DNA from: Collinsella tanakaei YIT 12063
GTDB lineage: Bacteria; Actinomycetota; Coriobacteriia; Coriobacteriales; Coriobacteriaceae
Direction of reading: 5' to 3'
NCBI RefSeq assembly: GCF_000225705.1
Contig: NZ_JH126471.1
Span: 97,426-161,425 of the forward strand
DNA: 64,000 bases
The stretch's first letter is position 1; the number at the start of each line of letters is the position of its first letter. The translations under genes were made by a program, and so were the position numbers. The notes below the pieces were generated by a model that worked only from the letters and a program-made list of their open reading frames with translations, searched no databases and was not told where the DNA came from. This document shows, piece after piece, positions 17,433 to 25,471 of this stretch.

Positions 17433-17545
17433 CATGTTCGATATAACGCTATCTGCGGAAAAGCCATAATCGTATTCATGCAAAAACAGGGCTGGAAAAC
17501 CGTCCCCCTTTGGGATGGCAGCTGAGCGCCGCGAAGTGTTTATCG
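17433..17545 (+). repeat. Degenerate dispersed repeat, copy 1 (next to tRNA-Ala)
   Basis: This stretch resembles the one at 47741-47860 downstream of the tRNA-Lys genes. Shared blocks include GATATA, CAAAAAC.GGG..GGAAAACCG, and GGGATGG followed by TGAGCGCC-like sequence. In one frame both read K-N-x-x-G-K-P-x-x-F-G-M-x-x-E-x-x-E-V, so the repeat may derive from a coding sequence. In this copy the frame continues only briefly. Confidence 0.55.
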
Positions 17546-17553
17546 CTTTCGCG

Positions 17554-20199
17554 TTATGCCAGGTAGCGGCCGGTCGTGCTTTTAGGGCAGGCCGCGATGC
17601 TCGCCGGCGTGCCGCACGCGACGATGCGACCGCCCTCCTCGCCGCCGCCGGGACCCATGTCGACAACGTAGTCGGCGTGGCGGATGACGTCCAGGTCATG
17701 CTCGATGACAATCACCGTCGCGCCCCGGGTCACCAGTCGGTCGAATACGCCTAGCAGCACCTGCACGTCCAAGGGGTGCAGGCCTATGGTGGGCTCGTCG
17801 AACACAAAGACGCTGCCCTGCTGGTCTCGCTTCATCTCGCTGGCGAGTTTTAGGCGCTGGGCCTCGCCGCCGGACAGCGACGGCGTCGCCTCGCCCAGTG
17901 TGAGATACCCCAGCCCCAGATCATGGAGCATCCTCAGCTTGTCGTGCGTGCGCTTAAGGTCGCCGGTCACTTCCAGCGCCTCGTCTACGCTCATCGCCAT
18001 GAGGTCCGGGATCGATAGCTCGGTTTGGTGGCCGCCGCAGGCGCGCTTGATGGATTCGGCTCGCGATGCGTAGCGGGTTCCGTGGCACTCCGGGCATGTG
18101 ACCTCGACGTCGGGTAAGAACTGGACGTCGAGCGAGATTGAGCCCGTGCCATCGCATGCGGGGCAGCGCAGCGAACCGGTGTTGTACGAGAAATCGCCCG
18201 CCTTAAGGCCGGCATCGCGCGCGGCGTCGCATTTGGAAAACGCGCGGCGCAGCTCGTCGTGAACACCCGTGTAGGTCGCAACGGTGGAGCGGACGTTGAT
18301 TCCGATGGGCGAGGCGTCGATAAGGTTGACCTTGGTCACGTTCTCGGCGTCGACCCATGCGACGTGCGCCGGCATGGCGGTGTCGGGCGCCATGGAGGTT
18401 TCGGTGGACGAGGTACCCTTGCCGCGGCGCCCCGCATCATCGCGACCGCGTTGCGCGCAGAGCGCCTGCAGCGCCGGTACCAGGGTCTCGAGCACCAACG
18501 TGGTTTTGCCGGAACCGGATACGCCGGTAACCGCGACGAGCCTGCCGCAGGGGATGTCGATCTCGAGGGGCTTGACTGCATGGAGGCCGTGCGAGCTCAA
18601 GCGGATGCGACCCAAATCGAACATCTCGTCTTGGTCTACGCGCGGGCCGTCCGCGCGGGATCCAAGTGCCGTCGCAGCGTCGTCGTCGGCTCCTGCGTGT
18701 GCGGCTGCGGCGCTTTCTCGTCCTAGCTCGCCGGCAAGAAACGGCGCGATAACGGACTGCTGGTTTGCGACCACCTGCTCAACGTCGCCTTGGGCGATGA
18801 CGTAGCCGCCGCCCGAGCCCGCCACGGGGCCCATCTCTACCAGATGGTCTGCATGCGTCAGCAACTGCACGTCATGGTCGACCATCACCACGGAGTTTCC
18901 GTCCGCAATCAGGTCGCGCATCACGCCAAGCAAGCCGTCTATGTTTGAGGGATGCAGGCCAATCGATGGTTCGTCGAGCACGTAGAGCACGCCTGTGGTG
19001 CGGTTTCTCACCGCGCGCGCAAGCTGGACGCGCTGGCGCTCGCCTGTAGACAGGGTGGAGCCCGCTCGGTCCAGCGAGAGGTACCCAAGCCCTAGATCAA
19101 GCAGCCGGCGCGCGCCGCCAAGAACGGCATCGCAGATGCTCTCCGCCATGGGGCGCATGCCCTCTGGCAGGGCGGTGGGTACGCCGCGGACCCAGTCGCA
19201 TAGCTCCCTTAGGGTCATCTGGCACGCCTGCGCAAGGTCTATGCCCCGCACGCGGGGCGAGCGCGCGGCGGGCGATAAGCGGGTGCCGCCGCAGTCCGGG
19301 CACGGCCCTTGGGTAAGGAAGCGCGCCAGGCGCTTCAGCCCCTTCTCGTCCTTAACCTTGGCTAGGGCGTTTTCAACCGTGTAGACGGCGTTGTAATAGG
19401 TGAAGTCAAGCTCGGCGAAGTCGTTGCCCTTCTTGGCTTTGTAGAGAATGTGGCGCTTCTCCGCCGGCCCGTCAAAAACGATATCGCGCTCGCGTTGGGT
19501 GAGTTCGCAAAACGGCACGTCGGTGCGCACGCCCATCTCGCGGGCGACCTGCTTCATGAGGTCCCACATAAGCGAACCCCAAGGCAGCACCGCGCCCTGG
19601 TCTATGCTCAGCGACTCGTCGGGTACCAGGGCGGCGCGGTTCACGGTGCGCACCTCGCCCGTGCCCTGGCAGGTGGGGCAGGCGCCGCCGGAGTTGAATG
19701 AGAGGTCCTCTGCCGCGGGACCAAAAAAGCTGTGGCCGCATGCAGGGCAGGTCAAGGGTTGCTCGGCTGCGACGGCAAGGCTGGGTTCGCAGCGCGCGCC
19801 GCAGGCGGGGCACACGTGCGATCCCACGCGCGAGAACAACAGGCGCAGGCCGTTCAAAAGCTCGGACATGGTGCCAAAGGTGCTGCGCGGGCCTGGAATG
19901 GCCGGGCGCTGGTGCAGGGCGAGCGCCGCGGGAACGTAGAGCACCTGGTCCACATCCGCGCGTCCCGCCTGCGTAATGCGCCGCCTGGTGTAGGCGGAAA
20001 GCGCCTCAAGGTAGCGTCGCGACCCTTCTGCGTACAAAACGCCCAGAGCAAGTGAGCTTTTGCCTGATCCCGAGACGCCGGCGATGGCCACCAGCCGTCC
20101 CAAGGGGATGTCGATATCTACGTTTTTAAGGTTGTGGACGCGCGCCCCGCGCACTTCGATATGGTCGGGTGCAAACGCGTGGCTGCCCGCATTCATCAT
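17554..20199 (-). CDS. UvrA paralogue (excinuclease-like ABC ATPase)
   Basis: The 881-residue protein has the doubled UvrA architecture: Walker A GVSGSGKSSL near residue 42, a zinc-binding CPACG...CPACG pair near 130-160, a first ABC signature (LSTGERQRV) near 390, then a second Walker A GVSGSGKTTLV near 555, CPACDGTG...CPECHGT near 680-710, LSGGEAQRL near 780 and Walker B VFDEPTIGL near 805. It is shorter than housekeeping UvrA (about 940) and stands alone without uvrB or uvrC. Such paralogues are linked to DNA-damaging or intercalating drug tolerance in some actinobacteria. The ATG at 20199 has GGGAG upstream; the GTG at 20217 does not. Confidence 0.9.
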   Translation of the reverse strand: MMNAGSHAFAPDHIEVRGARVHNLKNVDIDIPLGRLVAIAGVSGSGKSSLALGVLYAEGSRRYLEALSAYTRRRITQAGRADVDQVLYVPAALALHQRPAIPGPRSTFGTMSELLNGLRLLFSRVGSHVCPACGARCEPSLAVAAEQPLTCPACGHSFFGPAAEDLSFNSGGACPTCQGTGEVRTVNRAALVPDESLSIDQGAVLPWGSLMWDLMKQVAREMGVRTDVPFCELTQRERDIVFDGPAEKRHILYKAKKGNDFAELDFTYYNAVYTVENALAKVKDEKGLKRLARFLTQGPCPDCGGTRLSPAARSPRVRGIDLAQACQMTLRELCDWVRGVPTALPEGMRPMAESICDAVLGGARRLLDLGLGYLSLDRAGSTLSTGERQRVQLARAVRNRTTGVLYVLDEPSIGLHPSNIDGLLGVMRDLIADGNSVVMVDHDVQLLTHADHLVEMGPVAGSGGGYVIAQGDVEQVVANQQSVIAPFLAGELGRESAAAAHAGADDDAATALGSRADGPRVDQDEMFDLGRIRLSSHGLHAVKPLEIDIPCGRLVAVTGVSGSGKTTLVLETLVPALQALCAQRGRDDAGRRGKGTSSTETSMAPDTAMPAHVAWVDAENVTKVNLIDASPIGINVRSTVATYTGVHDELRRAFSKCDAARDAGLKAGDFSYNTGSLRCPACDGTGSISLDVQFLPDVEVTCPECHGTRYASRAESIKRACGGHQTELSIPDLMAMSVDEALEVTGDLKRTHDKLRMLHDLGLGYLTLGEATPSLSGGEAQRLKLASEMKRDQQGSVFVFDEPTIGLHPLDVQVLLGVFDRLVTRGATVIVIEHDLDVIRHADYVVDMGPGGGEEGGRIVACGTPASIAACPKSTTGRYLA

Positions 20200-20787
20200 G
20201 GTCAAAGCTCCCGTCACGGGCTGGACTCATGGTCTAGAGACAAGAAGACCGCCCCCCGCATTGCTAAAATGAACCCACCTCTCAGAAGGTGGGCGCCCTC
20301 ATCGTACTCTCCAGCTTCCTTAACAACGAAGGATATCTGTAACAGCAACGACTGTGTGGGCTCCCTAGAAAAACGCGACGGTTCACCCAGTTGCTCCGCG
20401 GGGGGCGGAATACCTATATCTTAGGTCCGCGTACTTTCATTACTAGTCTTGACTTGTAGAAATCGGTATCGGATTATTGAAGCACGCGCCTATTTTTACT
20501 CTGACAAGAATCTATCAAGAGAATATTCTCGTTCTTAACACCGCAGGTAGAAGCGTTGTTTATGATGCGCCGTCAGGTTTTATCCGTCGCCGGCAACGCG
20601 ATCTCCCCTTATCTTCCTCGAGGGCGCGGCCATGGGCTGCAAGATCCGTGGGGTCGCCCCGCCGCCCGCCGCCCAATACGCGCCGTTCAGGATGAACCGC
20701 GCATGAAGAAACGGTTTAGAGGCGGTTTCACGTGGACGAGGATATCTGCGAGCCATCTTCGGTCGCAATTCCTCGCATTCATTTATG
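20200..20787. other. 588-bp intergenic region, no gene supported
   Basis: Short ORFs here have no Shine-Dalgarno or recognisable product. Two hairpins are visible: CCCACCT/AGGTGGG at about 20274-20293 and GCGGA..ACCTA/TAGGTCCGC at about 20405-20431. GAGAATATTCTC at 20519-20530 is a perfect 12-bp palindrome. Composition falls toward AT in the middle (20440-20560), so it may be a decayed insert. Confidence 0.4.
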
Positions 20788-20820
20788 TGAACGTTGTTCA
20801 ATCTTGATGAACTCTGTTCA
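20788..20820. promoter_or_regulatory. Twin TGAAC-N3-GTTCA operators
   Basis: TGAACGTTGTTCA (20788-20800) and TGAACTCTGTTCA (20808-20820) are two 13-bp palindromes with identical arms, 20 bp apart centre to centre (about two helical turns). The second overlaps the -35 element of the promoter at 20817-20845. They are well placed for cooperative repression of the downstream DUF2871 gene. Confidence 0.7.
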
Positions 20821-20845
20821 TATTCCGCAAATCAATCGATATAGT
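20817..20845 (+). promoter_or_regulatory. Promoter of the DUF2871 gene
   Basis: TTCATA (20817-20822) and TATAGT (20840-20845) are spaced by exactly 17 bases, 72 bases before the start codon. Confidence 0.6.
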
Positions 20846-20916
20846 TGGCTATACGGTATTCGGTGCCCGCGGGTGCCGGAGGCGTTTTGCCGTTTACGCG
20901 CTAGGTTAGGAGAACC

Positions 20917-21333
20917 ATGAAAAAGTACGCCAACGCCGCGATCGTCTATTCGTTCCTCGCTTTGGCGGGAGGCGTGTTCTATCGCGAGTTCACCAAGTTC
21001 AACGGGTTTGAGGGCGCGACCTCGCTGGGGTTCGTCCATCCGCATTACCTCATGCTGGGCGTCTTCTTCTTTTTGGCGTTGATCGTCTTCGATAAGCTCT
21101 TCAACGTTTCGCAGCGCTTGGGCAAGCTCCTTGTCGGCTACCAGGTCGGCCTCAACCTCAGCGTAATCATGATGTTGGTTCGCGGTGTGCTGCAGGTTCT
21201 GGGTACCCCGCTTTCTTCCGGCGCCAACGCCGCCATCTCCGGTATCGCGGGTATAGGTCACATCATTTTAGGCGTCAGCCTGGTTATGATCCTGTTCAAG
21301 ATCAAATCCGCCGTCATGCAGGAGGGCAGGTAA
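20917..21333 (+). CDS. DUF2871-family membrane protein
   Basis: The 138-residue protein has four hydrophobic helices and conserved-looking His/Phe-rich loops (GFVHPHYLMLGVFFFLALIVFDKL and GIGHIILGVSLVMILFKI). I recognise it as DUF2871, whose function is not known. GTTAGGAG precedes the ATG. It stands alone between a regulated promoter and the radical SAM gene. The paired His residues inside membrane segments could bind heme or metal, but this is only a guess. Confidence 0.75.
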   Translation: MKKYANAAIVYSFLALAGGVFYREFTKFNGFEGATSLGFVHPHYLMLGVFFFLALIVFDKLFNVSQRLGKLLVGYQVGLNLSVIMMLVRGVLQVLGTPLSSGANAAISGIAGIGHIILGVSLVMILFKIKSAVMQEGR

Positions 21334-21564
21334 TCGGTCTCTAGTGCATCGCCCCTCGCGATTCGCTCGACTCGCAGCTGGAGTACAATTCCATAGCAAG
21401 CCGTAGCCGGCGCGCCCGCATCCTGGCAGGCGCGCCGTTTTGCAACCAGCCTCCGGGGCGGGCAGCGCTTGCGCGAATCGCTCCCGTCGCGCGCAGGAAT
21501 AAAGAAACCGGGGCGCGACCGTGCCCAAAAAGAACCCGAAAGCCCGTTGAAATGGGGATCAACA

Positions 21565-22524
21565 ATGCATACGCTGTTAACGCCTGACGCCCTGGATGCC
21601 TGCGATCTCTGCCCGCGATGCTGCCGGGCAGCCCGCGCGAAGGGCGCTCGCGGCGTCTGCGGCGCGGACTCCACGCTCAAGATCGCCCGCGCGGCGCTGC
21701 ACATGTGGGAGGAGCCTCCCATTTCCGGTGAGGTGGGCTCGGGCACCATCTTCTTCAGCGGATGCCCGCTCAAGTGCATCTACTGCCAAAACCACCAGAT
21801 CTCTACCGGGGGTTTCGGCATCGAGGTCTCTCCGGAGCGACTGGTTGATATCATGCTCGAGCTGCAAGACCAAGGCGCCCTCAACATCAATCTGGTGACG
21901 GCGACGCACTATGCTCATCTGCTGCCCGCTGCGATCACCGCGGCGCGCCAGCGCGGCCTCAAGATCCCGATCGTCTACAACACCAGCGGCTACGAGCGCG
22001 TGCAGGCGGTCGCAGAGCTTGCCGGATTGGTAGACGTGTGGCTTACCGATTTCAAATACGCCGACGTCGCGCTCGCGCGCAGCCTTTCCCACGTGCCGGA
22101 TTACCCGGACGTCGCGGCCGCCGCGCTCGCCCAGATGGTCTCGCAAATCAACGCTGCCGGTGGCGAGCTGCTGGCGCAAGACGGCCATATGCTGCGCGGC
22201 ATCATCGTCCGTCATCTGGTGCTGCCCGGTCATGCGGAGGATTCCTGCCGCGTGCTCGACCGCATCTGGGAGGTCGCCGGCGACGTGCCCATCTCCGTCA
22301 TGAACCAGTACACGCCCAACCAGCGCATGCGCGACCAAGGCGGCGACCTTGCACGCGCGGTTTTGGACGAGGAGTACGAGATGGTGCTCGACCATGCAGA
22401 CGACCTCGGCTTCACCACCATGTTTTGGCAGGAGGGCGGCGCCGTGGATGAGAGCTTCACCCCGCCGTTCGACACCACCGGCGTGCTCGAGTCCGCCGCT
22501 ATCTCGAATGGGCACATCGGCTAG
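21565..22524 (+). CDS. PflX-like radical SAM protein
   Basis: The 319-residue protein has the radical SAM cluster motif CPLKCIYC near residues 70-77 (CxxxCxxC, binding a 4Fe-4S cluster that cleaves S-adenosylmethionine) and an additional N-terminal Cys set CDLCPRCC...GVCG at about residues 13-35, which may hold another cluster. This architecture matches the PflX/COG1313 group, related to pyruvate-formate-lyase activase but of unknown substrate. ATG 21565 is preferred to the longer frame because the conserved Cys region begins immediately after it. No glycyl-radical enzyme lies nearby. Confidence 0.85.
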   Translation: MHTLLTPDALDACDLCPRCCRAARAKGARGVCGADSTLKIARAALHMWEEPPISGEVGSGTIFFSGCPLKCIYCQNHQISTGGFGIEVSPERLVDIMLELQDQGALNINLVTATHYAHLLPAAITAARQRGLKIPIVYNTSGYERVQAVAELAGLVDVWLTDFKYADVALARSLSHVPDYPDVAAAALAQMVSQINAAGGELLAQDGHMLRGIIVRHLVLPGHAEDSCRVLDRIWEVAGDVPISVMNQYTPNQRMRDQGGDLARAVLDEEYEMVLDHADDLGFTTMFWQEGGAVDESFTPPFDTTGVLESAAISNGHIG

Positions 22525-22685
22525 GTGCGCGCGTTGCCGAACACTGCCGCGAGGGCGGCCAGGGCTGTCCCGCCTGCGCCCTGTCCCACGTCGTACGGAG
22601 CCCTGCCAAACGGGTATACTTTTCAAGATTGACTTCACCCAACTCCGGCGCCCCTTGGCGTCGACGCATCAAGGAGGTCGGCTTC

Positions 22686-23072
22686 ATGACCGATCAGAAC
22701 ACCCCGCTTTCGGATGAGGAGCGCGCAGAGCTCGAGGCGCTCCGTGCCGAGAAGGCGCGCTGCGAGGAAGAAGAGCGCGCCCGCAAAGAGCGTGCCGAAC
22801 TCGAAGCCCTTCGCGCCGAGCAGGCGGCAGCGGACGCCCCTGCGTCGCAGAAGCCCGCCGCCGCCCCCAAACCTCGCCGCGCGCCTGCGCCTCAGGAGCC
22901 CGCCATCGATCCGGAGAACCTTACCTTTGGTCAAAAGATGGTCATGACCAAGGACGAGGTTGACGAGGACGGCGTGCCGCCCATGCCCCCGGCGCAGAAG
23001 CTCATCATCGCCGTCGGCGTGGTGTTGCTTATCGTTGCGGGCTTCTGGCTCGTAAAGAACAACCTGCATTAG
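22686..23072 (+). CDS. Small tail-anchored membrane protein with coiled coil
   Basis: The function is unknown. The 128-residue product has an N-terminal charged coiled-coil segment with two repeats of ERAELEALRAE (about residues 11-50), an Ala/Pro-rich linker, a conserved-looking middle (ENLTFGQKMVMTKDEVDEDGVPPMPPAQK) and one C-terminal transmembrane helix followed by VKNNLH. AAGGAGG precedes the ATG at an ideal distance. It lies between the radical SAM gene and pncB, with a terminator behind it. Topology suggests a cytoplasmic coiled coil tethered to the membrane. Confidence 0.75.
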   Translation: MTDQNTPLSDEERAELEALRAEKARCEEEERARKERAELEALRAEQAAADAPASQKPAAAPKPRRAPAPQEPAIDPENLTFGQKMVMTKDEVDEDGVPPMPPAQKLIIAVGVVLLIVAGFWLVKNNLH

Positions 23073-23080
23073 GCTTTTTC

Positions 23081-23116
23081 GCCGCCGTCGACGCACCAAA
23101 TCGCCGGCGGCATTTC
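23081..23116 (+). terminator. Terminator after the coiled-coil protein
   Basis: GCCGCCG (23081-23087) pairs with CGGCGGC (23105-23111), followed by ATTTCTC. Confidence 0.5.
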
Positions 23117-23208
23117 TCTATCCATCGCTTCAAGGGCGAATTCGACTCGGTCTTCCGCGCCTTCCGCGACGGGGGACCGCGCGCGAATCGCCGCAATAGG
23201 AGGACACT

Positions 23209-24726
23209 ATGGCGCTTACCGACATCGCCCGTCCCACCGACGTTTCCATGCTTACCGACCTCTACGAGCTCACCATGGCCCAGGGCCTATGGGAGAACGG
23301 CAAGCTCGAGGAGCAGGGCTGCTTCACCGCGTTCTACCGCGATCGCCCCTTTGGCAACGCGTTCGCCGTCATGTGCGGTACCGCGGAGCTGCCGGAACTG
23401 GTCGAGAATCTGCGTTTCACGGACGAGGACATCGACTACCTGTCCTCCCTGTCCGCACCCGGCGGCGGCAAGATGTTCAACCCGGATTTCCTCGAGTTCC
23501 TGCGCGGGTTCCGCATGCACGTCGACATCGATGCGGTGCCCGAGGGTGAGCTGGTCTTTCCGCGAGAACCCATGGTGCGCGTGACGGGCTCCGCCCTTGA
23601 GTGCCAGCTGCTCGAGACCGCGCTGCTCAACACCATCAACTTTCAGACGCTGGTCGCCACCAAGACCGCCCGCGTGGTCCAGGCGGCAAAGGGCCGTCCC
23701 GTCGCCGAGTTCGGCCTGCGCCGTGCCCAGGGCCCCGATGGCGGGCTCGCCGTGGCGCGCGCCAGCTACGTCGCGGGCTGCGCTTCCACGTCCAACGTGC
23801 TGGCGGGCCGTCGCTACGGCATCCCGGTCTTCGGCACCCACGCCCACAGCTGGGTCATGAGCTTCGATACCGAGCTCGAGGCCTTCCGTGCGTTCGCCCG
23901 CTCCATGCCAAAGAACTGCACGCTGCTCATCGACACCTATGACGTGCGCGAAGGCGTGGAGAACGCCATCATCGTCGCCAAGGAAATGGAGGCGCGCGGT
24001 GACCGGCTCGCTGCCATCCGCATCGATTCTGGCGACCTCGCCAAGCTTTCCAGCTATGTGCGCTCCCGATTCGACGCGGATGGGCTCGGCTACGTCAAGA
24101 TCTCCGTGTCCAATGATTTGGACGAGTACACCATCCAGTCCCTCATCGACCAGGGTGCTCCCATTGATTCCTTCGGCGTCGGCACCAAGCTCGCCACGTG
24201 CTATGACCAGCCCGCGCTCGGTGGCGTTTACAAGCTCGCCGCCCGCCGCACATCCTCTTCTGACGCCTGGACGCCCGTGGTCAAGCTCTCTGAGCAGCCC
24301 TACAAGCGAACCATTCCTGGAATCCAGCAGGTTAGGCGCTATATGGATACATCGGGCTCTCCGGTGTGCGACATGATTGTGGACGAGGCCTTCTTGGAAG
24401 GGGAGGGCGACCAGTGCGGCACCACCCTGGTCGCGGTTAACGACGCTGCCTTGGTTACCGACGTGTCCGGGTTTGATTACCGCGAGCTTCTCGTCCCGTG
24501 CGTGCGCGATGGCCGTGCGGTGGCTCCGCGAGAGGACCTCTCCGTCGCGCGCGAGCGTTGCACCGCGGCAATCGGGTCCCTCGACCCTGCATACAAGCGC
24601 TTTCTCTATCCGCAGTCCTACGTGGTCGGCATGGAATCCGGTTTGGCCCACGTTCGTGACGAGCTCGTTCGCGAACGCATGAGCGAGGTCGCCAGCTCCC
24701 TGCCATGGAAGACCACCAAGTTCTAA
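23209..24726 (+). CDS. pncB: Nicotinate phosphoribosyltransferase
   Basis: This enzyme makes nicotinate mononucleotide from nicotinate, PRPP and ATP, the entry to NAD via the Preiss-Handler salvage path. The 505-residue protein begins with the family motif LLTDLYELTMAQG-like (here MLTDLYELTMAQGLWENG), has EFGLRRAQGPDGG near residue 165, GTHAHSWVMSF near 206 and the phosphate-binding IRIDSGDLAKLS near 265, followed by SFGVGTKLATC. GGAGG precedes the ATG. Its last 60 bases plus 18 bases of flank are duplicated at 25300-25377, after the DUF4160/DUF2442 pair. Confidence 0.95.
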   Translation: MALTDIARPTDVSMLTDLYELTMAQGLWENGKLEEQGCFTAFYRDRPFGNAFAVMCGTAELPELVENLRFTDEDIDYLSSLSAPGGGKMFNPDFLEFLRGFRMHVDIDAVPEGELVFPREPMVRVTGSALECQLLETALLNTINFQTLVATKTARVVQAAKGRPVAEFGLRRAQGPDGGLAVARASYVAGCASTSNVLAGRRYGIPVFGTHAHSWVMSFDTELEAFRAFARSMPKNCTLLIDTYDVREGVENAIIVAKEMEARGDRLAAIRIDSGDLAKLSSYVRSRFDADGLGYVKISVSNDLDEYTIQSLIDQGAPIDSFGVGTKLATCYDQPALGGVYKLAARRTSSSDAWTPVVKLSEQPYKRTIPGIQQVRRYMDTSGSPVCDMIVDEAFLEGEGDQCGTTLVAVNDAALVTDVSGFDYRELLVPCVRDGRAVAPREDLSVARERCTAAIGSLDPAYKRFLYPQSYVVGMESGLAHVRDELVRERMSEVASSLPWKTTKF

Positions 24727-24740
24727 CAGCGCACCGGCGT
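24663..24740 (+). repeat. Direct repeat A: 3' end of pncB
   Basis: This 78-bp stretch covers the last 20 codons of pncB plus 14 bases of flank. It matches 25300-25377 at 70 of 78 positions. The pair brackets a DUF4160/DUF2442 islet of lower GC. Confidence 0.9.
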
Positions 24741-24768
24741 TTATCGATCGGTGCTTGGAGGCGGTGCC

Positions 24769-25034
24769 ATGCCGGCATTAAGTTTGTTTTTTGAATCATT
24801 GTCTACATGTATAGAGAATTGGGCGGAAAACACAATCTGCCTCATATCCATGCGATTTACTCAGGTGATGAGGTGGTTGTCGATTTGGAGGGTAACGTCC
24901 TGGAGAGGGCGATTCCAAGGAATAAAACGAGGCTACTACTTGCTTGGATTGAAATATATCGTGAAGAGCTAGAGGCAAATTGGGCTTTGCTGAGTGCGGG
25001 AGAGCAATTCTTTAAAATTGATCCGTTGCGTTAG
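24769..25034 (+). pseudogene. DUF4160 gene with an N-terminal frameshift
   Basis: From codon 13 onward the frame reads MYRELGGKHNLPHIHAIYSGDEVVVDLEGNVLERAIP..., a typical DUF4160 protein (about 75 residues from 24807). The family usually starts MPxxSxFFGIxIYMY; here ATG 24769, with GGAGG upstream, encodes MPALSLFFES in a different frame. Restoring one G after the T6 tract (near 24793) joins the two as MPALSLFFGIIVYMYRELGG. It is therefore broken by a one-base deletion, or is read from the internal ATG 24807 as a shortened protein. It pairs with the DUF2442 gene 11 bases downstream; such pairs often sit in accessory DNA and resemble small toxin-antitoxin-like modules, though the function is unproven. 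Confidence 0.75.
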
Positions 25035-25044
25035 GTGGTGTCTA

Positions 25045-25290
25045 ATGTCGATTCCAAGGTTATTGAAAGTGACGCCTCGCGAGGATCGTTCTCTTGTCCT
25101 TGAGTACGACTCCGGCGAGCGCAAGGTTTTCGATGTTAATCCTTATATCTCAGGTTCTTGGTATGGCGAGCTTGGTGAGATTCCTTACTTCAATACTGTA
25201 TCTGTTGTTTCCGGGGGAAGCGGTATCGCTTGGCCTCACGGCCAAGACATCGCGCCTCATGATTTATATGAATTGAGCGTCTCGTGTTGA
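25045..25290 (+). CDS. DUF2442-family protein
   Basis: The 81-residue protein (MSIPRLLKVTPREDRSLVLEYDSGERKVFDVNPYI...) has the DUF2442 pattern: a beta-rich start with F(D/N)V.P, then a middle strand and the W.(N/H)G.DIAP..LYE ending (here WPHGQDIAPHDLYELS). The function is unknown; the partner is the DUF4160 gene just upstream. Codon use and GC are lower than in the neighbours, which fits imported DNA. It ends 9 bases before the second copy of the pncB 3' end. Confidence 0.8.
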   Translation: MSIPRLLKVTPREDRSLVLEYDSGERKVFDVNPYISGSWYGELGEIPYFNTVSVVSGGSGIAWPHGQDIAPHDLYELSVSC

Positions 25291-25299
25291 CGCGCATCC

Positions 25300-25377
25300 G
25301 CTCGTCCGCGAGCGCATGAGCCAGGCCGCCAGCTCCCTGCCATGGAAGACCGCCAAGTTCTAACACCGCGCCGGCAT
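25300..25377 (+). repeat. Direct repeat B: displaced pncB 3' end
   Basis: This copy encodes LVRERMSQAASSLPWKTAKF-stop, against LVRERMSEVASSLPWKTTKF-stop in the intact gene. Eight mismatches over 78 bp suggest that the two copies came from different strains rather than a recent local duplication. Confidence 0.9.
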
Positions 25378-25471
25378 ATGTCCGCGCGTCCTGCGCTATG
25401 ATGGGCTGACGAATTATCCGCGCGCCGTCGCACCCTCGCGGCGGCGCGCCTGCATGTTGTCGAGGTGTTCC

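Noticed and set aside
20477-20695. 72-codon ORF in the gap after the UvrA paralogue
   Set aside because: No ribosome-binding site, Arg/Pro-rich tail typical of random high-GC frames.
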